Position numbers and translations under genes: made by a program
Notes under the pieces: generated by a model
The model's database searches: none
What the model saw: only the letters and a program-made list of their open reading frames with translations
What the model was told of the DNA's origin: nothing
Source of the DNA: Ciona intestinalis
Taxonomy: Eukaryota; Chordata; Ascidiacea; Phlebobranchia; Cionidae
Direction: 5' to 3'
Length of the DNA stretch: 64,000 bases
Assembly (NCBI RefSeq): GCF_000224145.3
Contig: NC_020177.2
Span: 2,807,649-2,871,648, forward strand
In this document: piece by piece, positions 11,579 through 23,300 of the stretch
Layout of the letters: each line of letters starts with the position of its first letter
How positions within the stretch are numbered: the first letter of the stretch is position 1

Positions 11579-11815
11579 TATAATGAACCGTGCGCGTTCA
11601 TTATACCTAGGCTCTCTTGTTTAATGTTTCTTGACATAGTTTCACATTTTGTGAGAGATTTGAGAAATGTGAGGGAAATATTGAACACAAACCGCACATT
11701 TAATTAAAATGAAATCATTATTGGTTTATGAGAAACATTTTGCAATAAAAAAGGCAATATGAAAATCCAAATATTTAAATGACTATTTTCATTCAAATTC
11801 TATATAAAAATTTGA
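11579..11815. repeat. Direct repeat upstream of the ficolin-like gene (partner 14925-15240)
   Basis: Shares TAGGCTCTCTTGTTTAATG, TTTCTTGACATAGTTTCACA, AAACATTTTGCAAT and AATATGAAAATC with the block at 14925-15240, in the same order and orientation. The CTCTCTTGTT segment also occurs in each unit of the ependymin-spacer duplication. No coding content. From 11183 to 11579 the spacer shows nothing else recognisable. Confidence 0.75.
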
Positions 11816-12269
11816 CGTTTTAACATATTTGTGCATACAGATGCAGTCGGATATAACAGTGGCCCCCATAATTCGTCGACTGTCAAAATGGCGACTGAAG
11901 AACGGTCAAAACGGCGATTTGTATTTGATCAAGCTAAGCCCAACTTAGTAAAGGGGTTAATCAATATTATGCTAATTATTTTAATACGTGCCCACTTTTT
12001 GAAAAGAAAAATAAAACAGCATGTTATGTTGAATCGCTGGAAATACGATATGATGGTTTTCAGGCGATGCATCGCCACAACTGTATATAGTCGACCGTGG
12101 GAAAAACATAGAGTGTTTATGAATAAATATCTTAAAACTTTTCACACATTTCGTCATAGCCTTCGGGCCAATTTAATTGGCCTGGGAATTTTTTTGCGTG
12201 CTTTGGCCGTGCGCATTTTACAACTAAAACATTTAGGTGTTAACAGTTGCAAAAGTAAGTCACAGAAAA

Positions 12270-14334
12270 ATGAAAGCGATATTAATTCTTATTCTCGGTG
12301 TTGTTCTGGTGGCCTCTCAGCAACAATGCAGATATGTATGCGAAGATACAGTGCCATGTAACAACAACAACCATAGACACAAAGGGGACAAAGGAGAGAC
12401 AGGATTTCCCGGAAAAGCTGGACCTAGGGGTGAAAGGGGACCACAGGGGGTCGGACTTCCACAAACATTATCGGAAAATTTAACATCAAGACTTACAGGT
12501 TCGTTAATGTCATTGTAAAGTGGGACAAGTAGATGATACATATACTTTATACAGAGCTGGAACTTAAAGTCGAAACATTGCTTCTACCTGTTTCGTGCGC
12601 GATGACATCACAAGTCGGGTATCAAATGATGAGGTCACGGCAAATGAAGTATTGCGACGGGGGGTGGGAGGTGACGTATTACAATAACTGGTCATCCGAA
12701 ACGCGTTCATAATTTCTTTGTGTGGGCCCTCTCCAATATATGATACAAATATTTTTACAGGTTTTTCAGCGCAGATATGATGGCAGTGAAGACTTTCAGC
12801 GGAACTGGGAAGATTACAAAGTTGGGTTCGGAAATAATTCTGAAGAATTCTGGTTAGGTAGTTGGCGTGGAATGAATAGTAGGGTGGGGGAAGATGGGAC
12901 ACCATTTCATTCTATCTTCCTGGCCCATTTGGTAGTAAACAAATAGCAAACAAAGAATTTTAAAGCCGTATCCTCACAACTCCATCAGGCCGTTGTTAAA
13001 TGTTTAAAACACGATCAGGATGTTTAAATATATTGTGATAAAGGTATCCCATCTTACCCCACGGTACTATATAGCAATAATAATTCAATAGCTATATCTA
13101 TGCTTAGATGTTTTGTGTTTGCAACTATTATTTTTTTTTTTTGTAAAATAGGGGTAAATATGGAACGTTTCACGATTTTGCGTGTTACGATTTAGGTCTC
13201 GAGGCATTGCATCAAATGACGCGGCGCAGTGGGTGCAGACTAAGAGTTGATATATGGGACTATAGCGAAGATCACGCGTTCGCAGAATACAGGTATATAT
13301 ACAATTGAAGGTTTTCGTATAATAGCTATTAAACGTACAAAACAAAAGTAAGCGTTAATAACTTAATTTCTGCATTTTTAAGTTAAAAAGAAGACGTTAC
13401 GAAAAATAATTGAAACAAAAGTATGTAGTAGGGTGGGGGGAGACGAAACACCTTTAGCACATAATATCTAAATATCCTGATCGTGTTTTAAGTAATTAAC
13501 AACGGTCTATTGGAGTCGTGGGGATACGGTTTTGTAATTTTTTTAGTGTTCTTAATTTACTGACAAATGGAACGAGAAAATAGAATGAAAATTGCTCCGT
13601 CTTATTCCCCACCATATATTATTACTATTGCATTAATTTAGTGAGTTTTCAATCGGAGACGAAGCCAGTTTGTATCATTTATATATCGATGGCTACAGTG
13701 GGACAGCGGGCGACAGCATGACATATCATAACAACGTGCCATTCTCTACCATTGACCGTGATAATGATTCGTAAGTATTTTTCTGCTTTTTTATTTGTAT
13801 AAAACATACGGTTCGGAAATGGTTATTTTCTTTGGATATATAGTAGAATGGGAAAAGATGGGACACCTTTTCATTCTATTTTATCGACCGGTAGTAAACA
13901 AAGGACATTCCAAGAAATATAAAACCGTATCCTCAGGACTCCCATAAACCGTTGTTAATTGTTTAAAACACGTTCAGAATATTTAAATATTATGTGCTTT
14001 AAGTGTCCCATCTTACCTCAAAGTATTATACAACAAAAAAATCTTTTCATCCAAAATACACTTTACAGTATATTCAGAAAACAACTTTTTTTTACATTGC
14101 AAAATAATGAAGATATATTTAATATTTTTATGATATCGACAAAGGCATGCTAGAAGATGTACAATTGATACACATGGACCATCTGGAGGGTGGTGGTTTA
14201 AGAATTGCTATCGTGCTCGATTGAATGCAGAGTGGGGTCGCTCCAGTGCAAATTGGCATAACAATGTTTGGTATGGGTGGAAAGGCAGCTCAACTGCATT
14301 GAAAGCTACTCTTATGAAGATAAGATGCGACTAA
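12270..14334 (+). CDS. Ficolin-like lectin (collagen stretch plus fibrinogen-related domain)
   Basis: Six exons: 12270-12498, 12555-12670, 12761-12857, 13196-13292, 13642-13770 and 14145-14334 (285 residues). The signal peptide [16 protein letters not shown] leads to a Cys-containing stretch ([13 protein letters not shown]), then about eight Gly-X-Y triplets ([19 protein letters not shown]) and a short Leu-rich neck. The fibrinogen domain shows [67 protein letters not shown], the calcium-site-like [23 protein letters not shown] and the C-terminal [10 protein letters not shown]. This is the ficolin layout: collagen stalk for oligomerisation and a sugar- or acetyl-group-binding head that recruits MASPs in related animals. 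The collagen stretch is short, and the start of the fibrinogen domain (before GGWEVF) is about 20 residues shorter than usual. The Met at 12270 was preferred to an in-frame Met at 12237 because it starts a clean signal peptide. Confidence 0.88.
12877..13069 (-). mobile_element. Cimi-1-like MITE, reverse
   Basis: Complete; fills most of intron 3 of the ficolin-like gene, starting 19 bp after the donor. Confidence 0.88.
13426..13616 (+). mobile_element. Cimi-1-like MITE, forward
   Basis: Complete; in intron 4 of the ficolin-like gene, ending ~25 bp before the exon 5 acceptor. Confidence 0.88.
13841..14028 (-). mobile_element. Cimi-1-like MITE, reverse
   Basis: Complete; in intron 5 of the ficolin-like gene. 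Confidence 0.87.
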
Positions 14335-14435
14335 CGGAAGTTACTACTGGCTTTAACCCATAGACATTATGTATTATATTTGTGGCAGTAAATGCGCATA
14401 TTAAAAATGCTTGAAGAAATAAAATTGTGTATATT

Positions 14436-14614
14436 AAGGTGGGAAAAGATGGGACACTTTTTCCTCCTATTTTCTCGTTCCACTAGGAAATAAACAAAAA
14501 AGAGTAAAAAAACTAAAAACCGTAACCTCGCGACTTCCATAGACCGTTGTTAATTGTTCAAAACACGATTAGGATATTTTAATATTAGCTGCTAAAGTTG
14601 GCCCGTCTCCCCCT
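14436..14614 (-). mobile_element. Cimi-1-like MITE, reverse
   Basis: Starts about 100 bp after the ficolin-like stop codon. AATAAA at 14419 lies just before it, so the transcript may end at the element. Confidence 0.82.
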
Positions 14615-14924
14615 TATATATATAAGTTATACTAGTGGCTTTAACGCGCATATTAAAATGCTTAAGAAAATAAAAATACGTATATACATTATTTTGCCGA
14701 TTTATATGCACTTTCACACAATGAGAGTCGACTTGCCAGCGTGGGACTGGCAATTCCTTTCATCCAACAGTAAGCATATAGAAATTGTTATGCAGTGCCG
14801 TCAAACCGTAGCATTGTTTATATCATACAAGGACTCGCACCATAGACATGATATACGGATTCCGATCTTTTAACGTATTATTTTTGAGAACGTAAGTGGA
14901 GTAATTAACGCGTGTCTGTTAATT

Positions 14925-15240
14925 TTAGAACGTGCTCATTCATTATAGCTACGCTTTCTTGTTTTATGTTTCTTGAGATAGTTTCACATTTCCCAAACTG
15001 TCGCTAACAGGAAACATACTGACTGAAGCATTTTAATCCTTAACTGTCGAGTACATGTGTTCAATGTTTAATCAAGCGCTTATACACATAACACATCAGC
15101 AATGTGAGAGAAATACAACACAAACCAAACATGTAATTAAAAGGAAATCGTTATGGTTTATAAGGTGAACATTTTGCAATCAAACACGCAATATGAAAAT
15201 CGTCCAATTATCTAAATGGCTATTTGTATTCAGGTAGTGT
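14925..15240. repeat. Direct repeat downstream of the ficolin-like gene (partner 11579-11815)
   Basis: Second copy, about 60 bp longer because of an insertion after TTTCACATTTCCC. With the upstream copy it brackets the ficolin-like gene. The rest of 14615-15273 has no gene-like signal. Confidence 0.75.
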
Positions 15241-15273
15241 AACGTTCTAGGTCGGCAAACAATGCCATCATTT

Positions 15274-16782
15274 TTATTTTTCATGTTCTGTTGCCAAAAC
15301 TGGTCTTACATATAAAACTATAGGATGAACTATTGTTGCAACTGATATTACCAACAGAGCAAGGTTGATAGCAGTGAAGTCCCCGCCGTATATATTTGTA
15401 ACCGCTAAAAAGAGTGGATATTGCAGAAGTGCGATAATAGAACCGAATGTAACGGTAATGCTATATACCTTTCCAAAGTGTTCACTTGGAAACGTTGTAA
15501 GCAAAAAGGCCGCATTGCCTCCATACAAAAATGACCGAAATACAACTTGCAAGAGAAAACTCAAATACTGTAAACGCAAAACGGGTACTAAGACCATTAT
15601 GGAGAACAGAATAGCTATAACACTGCTTAGGCCAGTATAAATGGCAACAGATTTCCTAGTAGCTGATTCAACAGTAAATTTACGGGAGAGTTTTTTGATA
15701 CGAAAGTCAGTGAGAATACCTCCTATCGGAGATACTAAAATGCCGCACAACTGGATAACACCAAATGAGTTTAAATAGGAGCTGGTTTCATTTCGATTTC
15801 CGTGACCAACTTGCACTAACCAAGGCATAATTGTCCCATAAAAGAATTGATTGCGTAACTGCAGAACGCCTAAATGAAAGCAGTTTAATATAAAACTTAC
15901 ACTCAATAAGCAGGACTTTAGACTCACAGTATTCTTCGGTGCTTCGTCTATAAGTTTTTCATATAGCATAACTTTTTCTTGAGTAACTACTTGCTGTTTG
16001 TTTGAGCAGCATTGTATACCGTACTGGAAACCATCTGGTACAGTAGATGGTATATGCATTCGCGGCATAAGAAACAAGAATCGTGCGACCATCAACAAAC
16101 CACAGACAGCCGCGAAGTACATAATATAACAGAAGGCAATGCCACTGTCGTAAGAAATTTTCATCAAAGCGAAAGTTAATGCAGAAGAATCGAACGCGCC
16201 GTTCAAAACGGCGATCATCAAAACCCGATTTTTTGGGAATAAATTAGAAACAGGAACGTTCGACATGAGAACAGGAAAAACTGAGATCCCGACAAATATC
16301 ATAGCGAGAAATACAGCCAAAGATTCCTTTCTGGTCGTGACCGCCATGAGTAACCACCCGGCAATGTATAAAGAAACTCCACAAAATCGAAACGCCGAAG
16401 TACCAAGTTTATCAAAAATATAACCCCAAACAAACATAAGGGCCGAAATGAAAGCGGACAGCGTGAAAACTAAAGTTAGCATTTTCTCTTGCTCTTTACA
16501 TACCACTCCTGCATGCCCTTGTAATCCTGACGAAATGGTATTGTTGGCATAACCGACGAAATCCCTACAGAACAAATTAAAGAACCCTTCTTTTTCCAGC
16601 ATATAACTCATGGAGCCCCATCCGTAAATTATCCCGCTAAAACATAATGTTTCAATTACGGCAGTGAATAGAGACAGCCAGTTCTTTATTTCTTTCATTC
16701 TAACTTCTGTTACAATTTTCGTGAGTAATTTCTTATGACATAATCTACTTTGTGTATCAGGAAACCTTGGGACTTGAATCAC
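15274..16782 (-). CDS. SLC43-type solute carrier (major facilitator superfamily), intronless
   Basis: One uninterrupted 502-residue frame with about twelve membrane helices. It begins with an N-terminal helix (SLFTAVIETLCFSGIIYGWG), a long first loop with Cys and an NNT glycosylation site, then MLTLVFTLSAF, WGYIFDKLGTSAFRFCG and NVPVSNLFPKNR. After a central loop (residues ~245-290) comes RNQFFYGTIMPWL, VSPIGGILTD, FRSFLYGGNAAF and FPSEHFGKVYSITVTFGS. These match the SLC43 family (LAT3/LAT4/EEG1), carriers of large neutral amino acids or purines; the length also fits. A second Met at residue 29 (MKEIKNW) is another possible start. It has no introns, unlike every other recognised gene in this window, which suggests a retrocopy that kept its frame. 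Whether it is expressed cannot be told. Confidence 0.85.
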   Translation of the reverse strand: MIQVPRFPDTQSRLCHKKLLTKIVTEVRMKEIKNWLSLFTAVIETLCFSGIIYGWGSMSYMLEKEGFFNLFCRDFVGYANNTISSGLQGHAGVVCKEQEKMLTLVFTLSAFISALMFVWGYIFDKLGTSAFRFCGVSLYIAGWLLMAVTTRKESLAVFLAMIFVGISVFPVLMSNVPVSNLFPKNRVLMIAVLNGAFDSSALTFALMKISYDSGIAFCYIMYFAAVCGLLMVARFLFLMPRMHIPSTVPDGFQYGIQCCSNKQQVVTQEKVMLYEKLIDEAPKNTVSLKSCLLSVSFILNCFHLGVLQLRNQFFYGTIMPWLVQVGHGNRNETSSYLNSFGVIQLCGILVSPIGGILTDFRIKKLSRKFTVESATRKSVAIYTGLSSVIAILFSIMVLVPVLRLQYLSFLLQVVFRSFLYGGNAAFLLTTFPSEHFGKVYSITVTFGSIIALLQYPLFLAVTNIYGGDFTAINLALLVISVATIVHPIVLYVRPVLATEHEK

Positions 16783-17229
16783 TGTCGTGGTAATACGGAC
16801 GAGTTCTATCTTCTAGCTTAGCCGACTTTCACAAACTAAATGCAAGCAGAAATACCCAGTTTATTAAAGACTGATTCTATTTCGATTACTGCGCTATTTA
16901 GGCGAATACAAATGACGACTGACGTTCCTATGACACCACAACAAAAAAATTTATTCCCATTACACCACAACAAAAAAGGCGATAATTACAATGTAGACCG
17001 TGACAATGGGAACCCTGATTAATGTAACTACTCTATGGCATCATTTTAGATGTTCCACAATAGTCTCGTCGTCCGCTTTTGTTTTTCTATTTAACCTTTT
17101 TGTAAATATAACCTCTAAATGAAGTGGGTACCTGGCAGCTTAAACGTTCCCGACTACAAGGTTATAGATTGACTACATTCGAAAGATACAACGCTTTTAA
17201 AAAATGACAATCCTCCGAAAAATATTCAC
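16783..17229. other. Intergenic spacer upstream of the SLC43-type gene
   Basis: The promoter of the minus-strand SLC43-type gene should lie here. Nothing specific is visible besides an imperfect repeat of CCACAACAAAAAA near 16937 and 16966. Confidence 0.5.
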
Positions 17230-17362
17230 CCACAAAGTTACACACATGGTAACTCATCGGCTGGTACGAGGTGTATGTACACCCGTGTTATAACGACTGT
17301 CGTTTTCCGGCCACGCGAGGATAAAGTAAGTTACATTCATTCATTTATTTATTCATTCATTT
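17230..17362 (+). mobile_element. SINE-like repeat, 3' part
   Basis: Ends GAGGATAAAGTAAGTTACATTC plus ATTCATTT units immediately next to the stop codon of the SLC22 gene, so it likely lies in that gene's 3' UTR. Confidence 0.8.
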
Positions 17363-17366
17363 AAGT

Positions 17367-20300
17367 TTAAGTTTGTGGTTTTTGGCCTTGCATTCTTGCG
17401 TCTTCCATTGTCTCAGGAAGGGGAAGCCCCTTTGTTTCCGGGAGAAAACACATGTCGACGACGGAGAAAAACAAAATGGCTGTCATTATGACGTAAGGTA
17501 GCGATTGATGAACAACTGTCCCTAAAAATGACATCATAAAATAAATGGCTTGAAAATATAGTGTCATATGATGTGGTTTTTAATTGTTATATGCACTATC
17601 TGATAACATATATATATAGTAGAGTGGGGGAAGATGAGACATCTTTTCATTCTGTTTTCTCGTCCCGTTTCGCAGTACACAAAAACATTCGAAGAATTAT
17701 AAAACAGTTTCCTTACAACTCCCATAGACCGTTGTTAATTGTTTAAAACACGATCGGGATATTTGGATATTATGTTCTAAAAGTCTCCCATCTTCTCCCA
17801 CCCTACTATATATATAACACTATATGCGGAATTTGAGACTTATATGGTATCTTATTATACAGCTAAATTCCCACGTTAATCTTTTTAACAATTAACAGCA
17901 CTTTTTAGAGTCTCGGTGGTACGGTTATATGATTCTGTAAATACTATTTGTTTTTACTGCAAAGTGGAACGAGAAAACGGAATGAAAACACGTCCCATAT
18001 TGTCTCATATACTATATAGTAAGATGGGGAAGATGGGACACCTTTATTACATAATATCCAAGTAACCTGACCTTGTTTTAAATATTCAACAACGGTCTAT
18101 GGGAGTAGTAAGCATACAGTTTTATAATTCATTGACTGTTCTTTGTTTACTACCAAATGCGACGAGAAAAAAAGAATCAAAATGTGTCCCATCTTCCACC
18201 ACACTACTATATATACAGTTAAAAACGTAAATCAAAATTTGTTATTTTCCAAACACATAAAACAATCTGCATTAGCGATTCTGAACTTTACTTTATCGTA
18301 ATGGATCTTGAATAAAAGAAAAGATTTCTTACCTAAGAACAAAATATATGGAACCAAGATGGAGCCAAATCTCGCTATGAAGGAACAAGCACCGTAAGCC
18401 TGGTTTCTCATCATTGTAGGAAATAAATCGCCAGTGAATATAAACAACACAGTGTAACAAACTGTCGCGAGTAATTTGCCCAGCATTGCACAAGCCACAC
18501 TTGCTAATACGTGTACTACGAAAAGAAATAAAAATGAAATATCCATAATATTTGTAAAATTACAAAACTGCAAAAAGAATCGATTTTTTTAATATTTATA
18601 AAATGACATAACTACAAAAAGAACTGAAAATGAATTCTTTATAGTGTTTATAAAATAACAAAACTGCAAAAAAAAACTAAAATCAATTCCCCATAATATT
18701 TACAAAATAACAAAAATTAATATTTATCTGTTCGATACCGATATCAAAAGATTATATATAGTAGAGTGGGGTAAGATAGGACACCTTTTCGTTCTATTTT
18801 CTTATCCCATATGGTAGTAAACAAAGAACATCCAAAGAATTATAAAACCATATCCTCACGACTCCCATAGACCGCTGTTAATTGTTTAAAACACGATCTG
18901 GATACTTTGATATTATGTGCTAAAATGTGTCCCATCTTTCCCCACCCTATTATAACACTTAATAACATACACGAACATTTTTATGGACTATTATATTCTT
19001 ACCTTGCTGCATTAGTGGTACTGCTCCCATGCACATAACTGTTAAAGTTGCGAAGAATATGAAACAACGTTTGCACCCAAACTTCTTAATTGCTATGTAA
19101 CAAATATATGGGATGGGAATTCAACAGCCGCCGTTAAGAAACTATTCATGTACCGATTGTTTCCAAGATTGTTTGTGTTGAATGTTAGGCCGTAAAACGC
19201 CATGTCGACAGAGAACCTGTAGAAAAAAGCAACCATATAGTAGTTTGGCTAAGATAGGACTATTTTCATTTTCTTTTCTCGCGGTTGTGAACAAAGTATA
19301 TTTAGAGAATTGTATAACCGCTGCGTTACGCCTGTAAGAAAAACGTTGTATATGTTTAAAACACGACCAGGAAATACGGGATTTACGTGCTAACGCGGTA
19401 TTTTTATAGGCCGCAGTAGGAAAATGCATGTTTTGGAATAGAACTGTTGAACTAAATTGTACGTTATTTACCTCACACTCACACCTGCATTTTTCAAAGT
19501 TTTTTACACAGTTTTTTTTACACATTTTCAGAAACGTTACAGATAAGTGAAAGCGGGCACGAGGTGTAAAGTTCATTTTTTTGCTTCGTTAAGTGATACA
19601 CTAAACTAGACATAGGGTAATGTATAACTGGTATAGACCACAAACCAAGCGTAACTGAGAATGAAGGTTCGTCGTCGAATAAAACCAACTTTAAATAAAT
19701 CAAGATAATTGTAAGACTTCCGTTTTTTATCTGTGTCTTCTGTGGTCAACTGGTTTCTTTCCTGTAAAGCTGGTGTTTAAATGTCTGGTTCCCTAATATG
19801 AATTAAAAATTGCACAAAGTGTGTCTGGTGATGGATGTACCTGCGTTTTAACTTAACAGAATGTAAATGAATTTAACTAAATTGTCCTCGTGTGCTTTTA
19901 CACCGGTGTTCTGTTTCATATACACTGTGTCTGCTTTCGAGGTAAATACCTTGATATCTATAATGGTACAGGAGCGAATATGTGGCGTGCATAACGTCTA
20001 GTAGAGTGGGGGAAGATGGGTCACCTTTTATTCTAATTTGACCCATTTGTTAGTAAACAAAAAGCATTTTAAGAATTATAAAACCGTACCCTTGACCGTT
20101 GTTATTCCATAGACCTTTGTTAGATGTTTAAAACACGATCAGGATATTTGAATATAAGGTGTAAATGTGTCCCGTATTCCCCCACCCTACTATATAACCC
20201 ATTTCCTTACTTCGAGGCTGTCTTGATGATTTTCCTCACAAAGTTTCTCTCCGTTTATTCTTCTAATTTTGGCTTGTACTTTTTCTACTTCACCGTGGTT

Positions 20301-23300
20301 GCCGGTTTGGTGAAGCCACTTCAGCGTTTCGTATATGAAACTGAAAACAACACATAAGTTACTTACTATACCTACCTCAAACCAAAAAGTATAATGGGTT
20401 CAAGGCTCGTCCCTGCTACCGTTGTGGGCGTATATTTCTATGTGTATAAGACACTTAACGGCAATTTCTGATCACTAATGGATTGTCAAATTAAATTGTG
20501 AATAATACAGAAAAAACAATCACACACAAAGTTACATACATGGCAACTCGTAAGCAGGCACGAGGTGTATGAAACAGAACACCAGTGTTATAACGAATAC
20601 CGTTCCCCAACCATGCGAGGATTATGCAAGGTACATTCATTCATTGGAACACAAATTGGTTAGCTTACATGAAAACGGGAACAGAAACAACGAACAAAGA
20701 AACACCAGTCGACATTATCATCCATCTCCAATTAGGTAGCAGCATAGCCATTGGTGCAACCAGAGTTCCTGACAGTGACTCGCTAACAATTGCTAATATT
20801 CCAACAGCTCTACGATAGGAGTTAGGTACGATTTCGTTAACTGAAAATTTGAATTTAAAATGCAGTCAAGAAGTGTTCTCAAAAATTTTAATTAAAAATT
20901 CTGAATTTAAAAGCAGTAGACTCGAGTTTTAGGCAAAAGGCAACAAAAGATTGTGGAAAATAAAACAGATATTTATAATCGTTTGGTCAAAAAAAGGTGG
21001 CGTTATAACACGGGTGTTCTGTTTCATACACCTCGTGCCTGCTTACGAGTTACCACGTATGTAACTTTGTGAGTGGTTGTTTTTCGGATACCACAAGCCA
21101 GAAACATCCTAGCCTATAGGTTATAAGAGACAGGCTGTTAATCATTGTGTTATTTTTCTTTTAAACAGTCGCTTTTACAACTTTTGCGACTTTAATGTCT
21201 AAATATAGTAGGGCGGGAGGAGGCGGAACGCCTTTAATATCCTAATCGTGTTTTTAACAATTAACAGCGGCCTATGAAAGTCGTAAGGATACTGTTTTAT
21301 AAATCGTTGAACGTACTTTGTTTAGTACCAAATGGGACGAGCATTAAGGAATAAAAAGGTGTCCTATCTTTCCCCACTCTACAACTACATGTAATAAACT
21401 TACCTATTACTATTCCTGTCATTCCTCGTACAATCATACCAGCGCCCGTGAGAAACATGAACACATACATTGTAGCAAGTATTGGGGATAAGGACATCGC
21501 AAGAAGGCTGCTTGCTTCGAGGAATATGGCGGACAGATAGACTGGTCGTCTTCCGAATCTAAAAACGCAAAAGTTAAGCATATCACCATACGTTTCGAAT
21601 TATGGGTACGCATTGGTGAAGCGTATAGTATAGTAGAGGTTGGGGGGGGGAGATGGGACACCTGTTTATTCAATTTTCTCGTCTCATTTGGTCGTAAACA
21701 AAGAATATTCAGATAAGTAAAAAGCCGTATCTTTACGACTCCCGTAGACCGTTGTTTATGGTTTAAAACAGGATCAGGATATTCGGATATTATGTGCTAA
21801 AGGTGACCCCCCGACCCTGCTATATAAAAAAATACCATTTTGTTTTGTTTGTTGGTTGAATGACAATTCGTATTGTTGTTAGTTAAGTTTAAGTTGTGTT
21901 TCTACTCATTATTTGTGGTCTTTTGTGTTTTCTTATAGGAGGGTGGGAAAAATGGGGCACCTTTAGCACATAATATCCAAATATCCTGATCGTATTTTAA
22001 ACAATTATACTAACGGTCTATGAGAGTCGTGAAGATACGGTTCTATATTTATTTTAATGTTATTTGTTTAGTGCCAAATGAGACGATAAAGGAGAATAAA
22101 AAGGTGTCTCATCTTTCCCTACCCTACTATATTATTTGTAGACCTGTTAGTTAGCGTTCCTCATAACTGTTAATCACGCACGACTTGTTTCCCACACTTG
22201 TTTTAACGTTTCCGCGTGTTCCTTGCCGTTAGTCTAATTGCTGCATGTCGCGCGTTTTCCTCCTTCGAGTTTTGATGTATCAAGAATTTCAGTTGTACTG
22301 TGTTGGCGAATGGTTGTATTATTGTTCTGTTGGCTAAAGGTTATATTATAGTGAACCATTGCGAGTCGTTAAGTAATATTGGGTCGAGCTGTCGTTGTAC
22401 AAAGGTGTTGTTTAACGGTTAAGTCTATATTTTAATGAATTTCGTTTTGATACTGTTTTTATTAGGTTACATGTTTTTATAGTTAGTCTTATTCATTGAA
22501 GCTTATAACATACTACAGCAGTAAGGTGCTGTGATTTGCCGTCAGCATCAGCATTCCGGACCAAATGTAACTTATTTTTCTCTTGTGGCGGGGCAATGAC
22601 AGTCTTTAACACGGGTGTGTGATTTATAAAAACTATGTGTCAGACAGATGCGTATATTGCTGTAACAGTCGAAAAGCGGATCATGTTACATTGCACATGC
22701 TCACTGCTAAAGAATCATGTCCTAAAAATGGCCCCGCTTTAGATATTTTGAGGCCGGTCACGTGTGTGTGCGCCGAAGCTTACACGAGTGCCATTTCCTA
22801 CCGTTATCTGCGCATAAATATTGCATCCACGTTCATTCGCGCACTTATTTTACCGCTCGCAATAGAACGTTATGCAGTCGCTACATTGGTGACCCAACGT
22901 GGTATTTATACGACATAGTACAACCGCCACAAAACATGTTGGTTCATTATTTAGTCACTACATATTTTAGTTTATGTATTTTGTTATATAGTGCTGCGGG
23001 AGCGCACTTACAAGATGACAAATTAAAAAAGTATTATTTTTTATTTGTTCCCCCTAAAAAAGAACCCAAGCCATTATAGGTTTCACAGCATGTAGAATTA
23101 AAAGATGGGAAATCTTGAAAAGTTTTGGGAGAAAATCGGAAATCTTTATTTATCTCTTCGTATAGAACATACGTTTATATTACAGTAGGTTGGGTCAAGA
23201 TAGGACACCTTTGGCACATAATATACAAATATCCTTTTCGTATTTTGAACAACCAACAGCATATGGGAGTCGTGAGGGTACAGTTTTATAATTCTTTGAT

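Noticed and set aside
21434-21673. Frames containing [19 protein letters not shown]-like peptides at many places (e.g. 12722, 17561, 21434, 28449, 48642, 57649)
   Set aside because: These are translations of the Cimi-1-like MITE arms, not a protein family.
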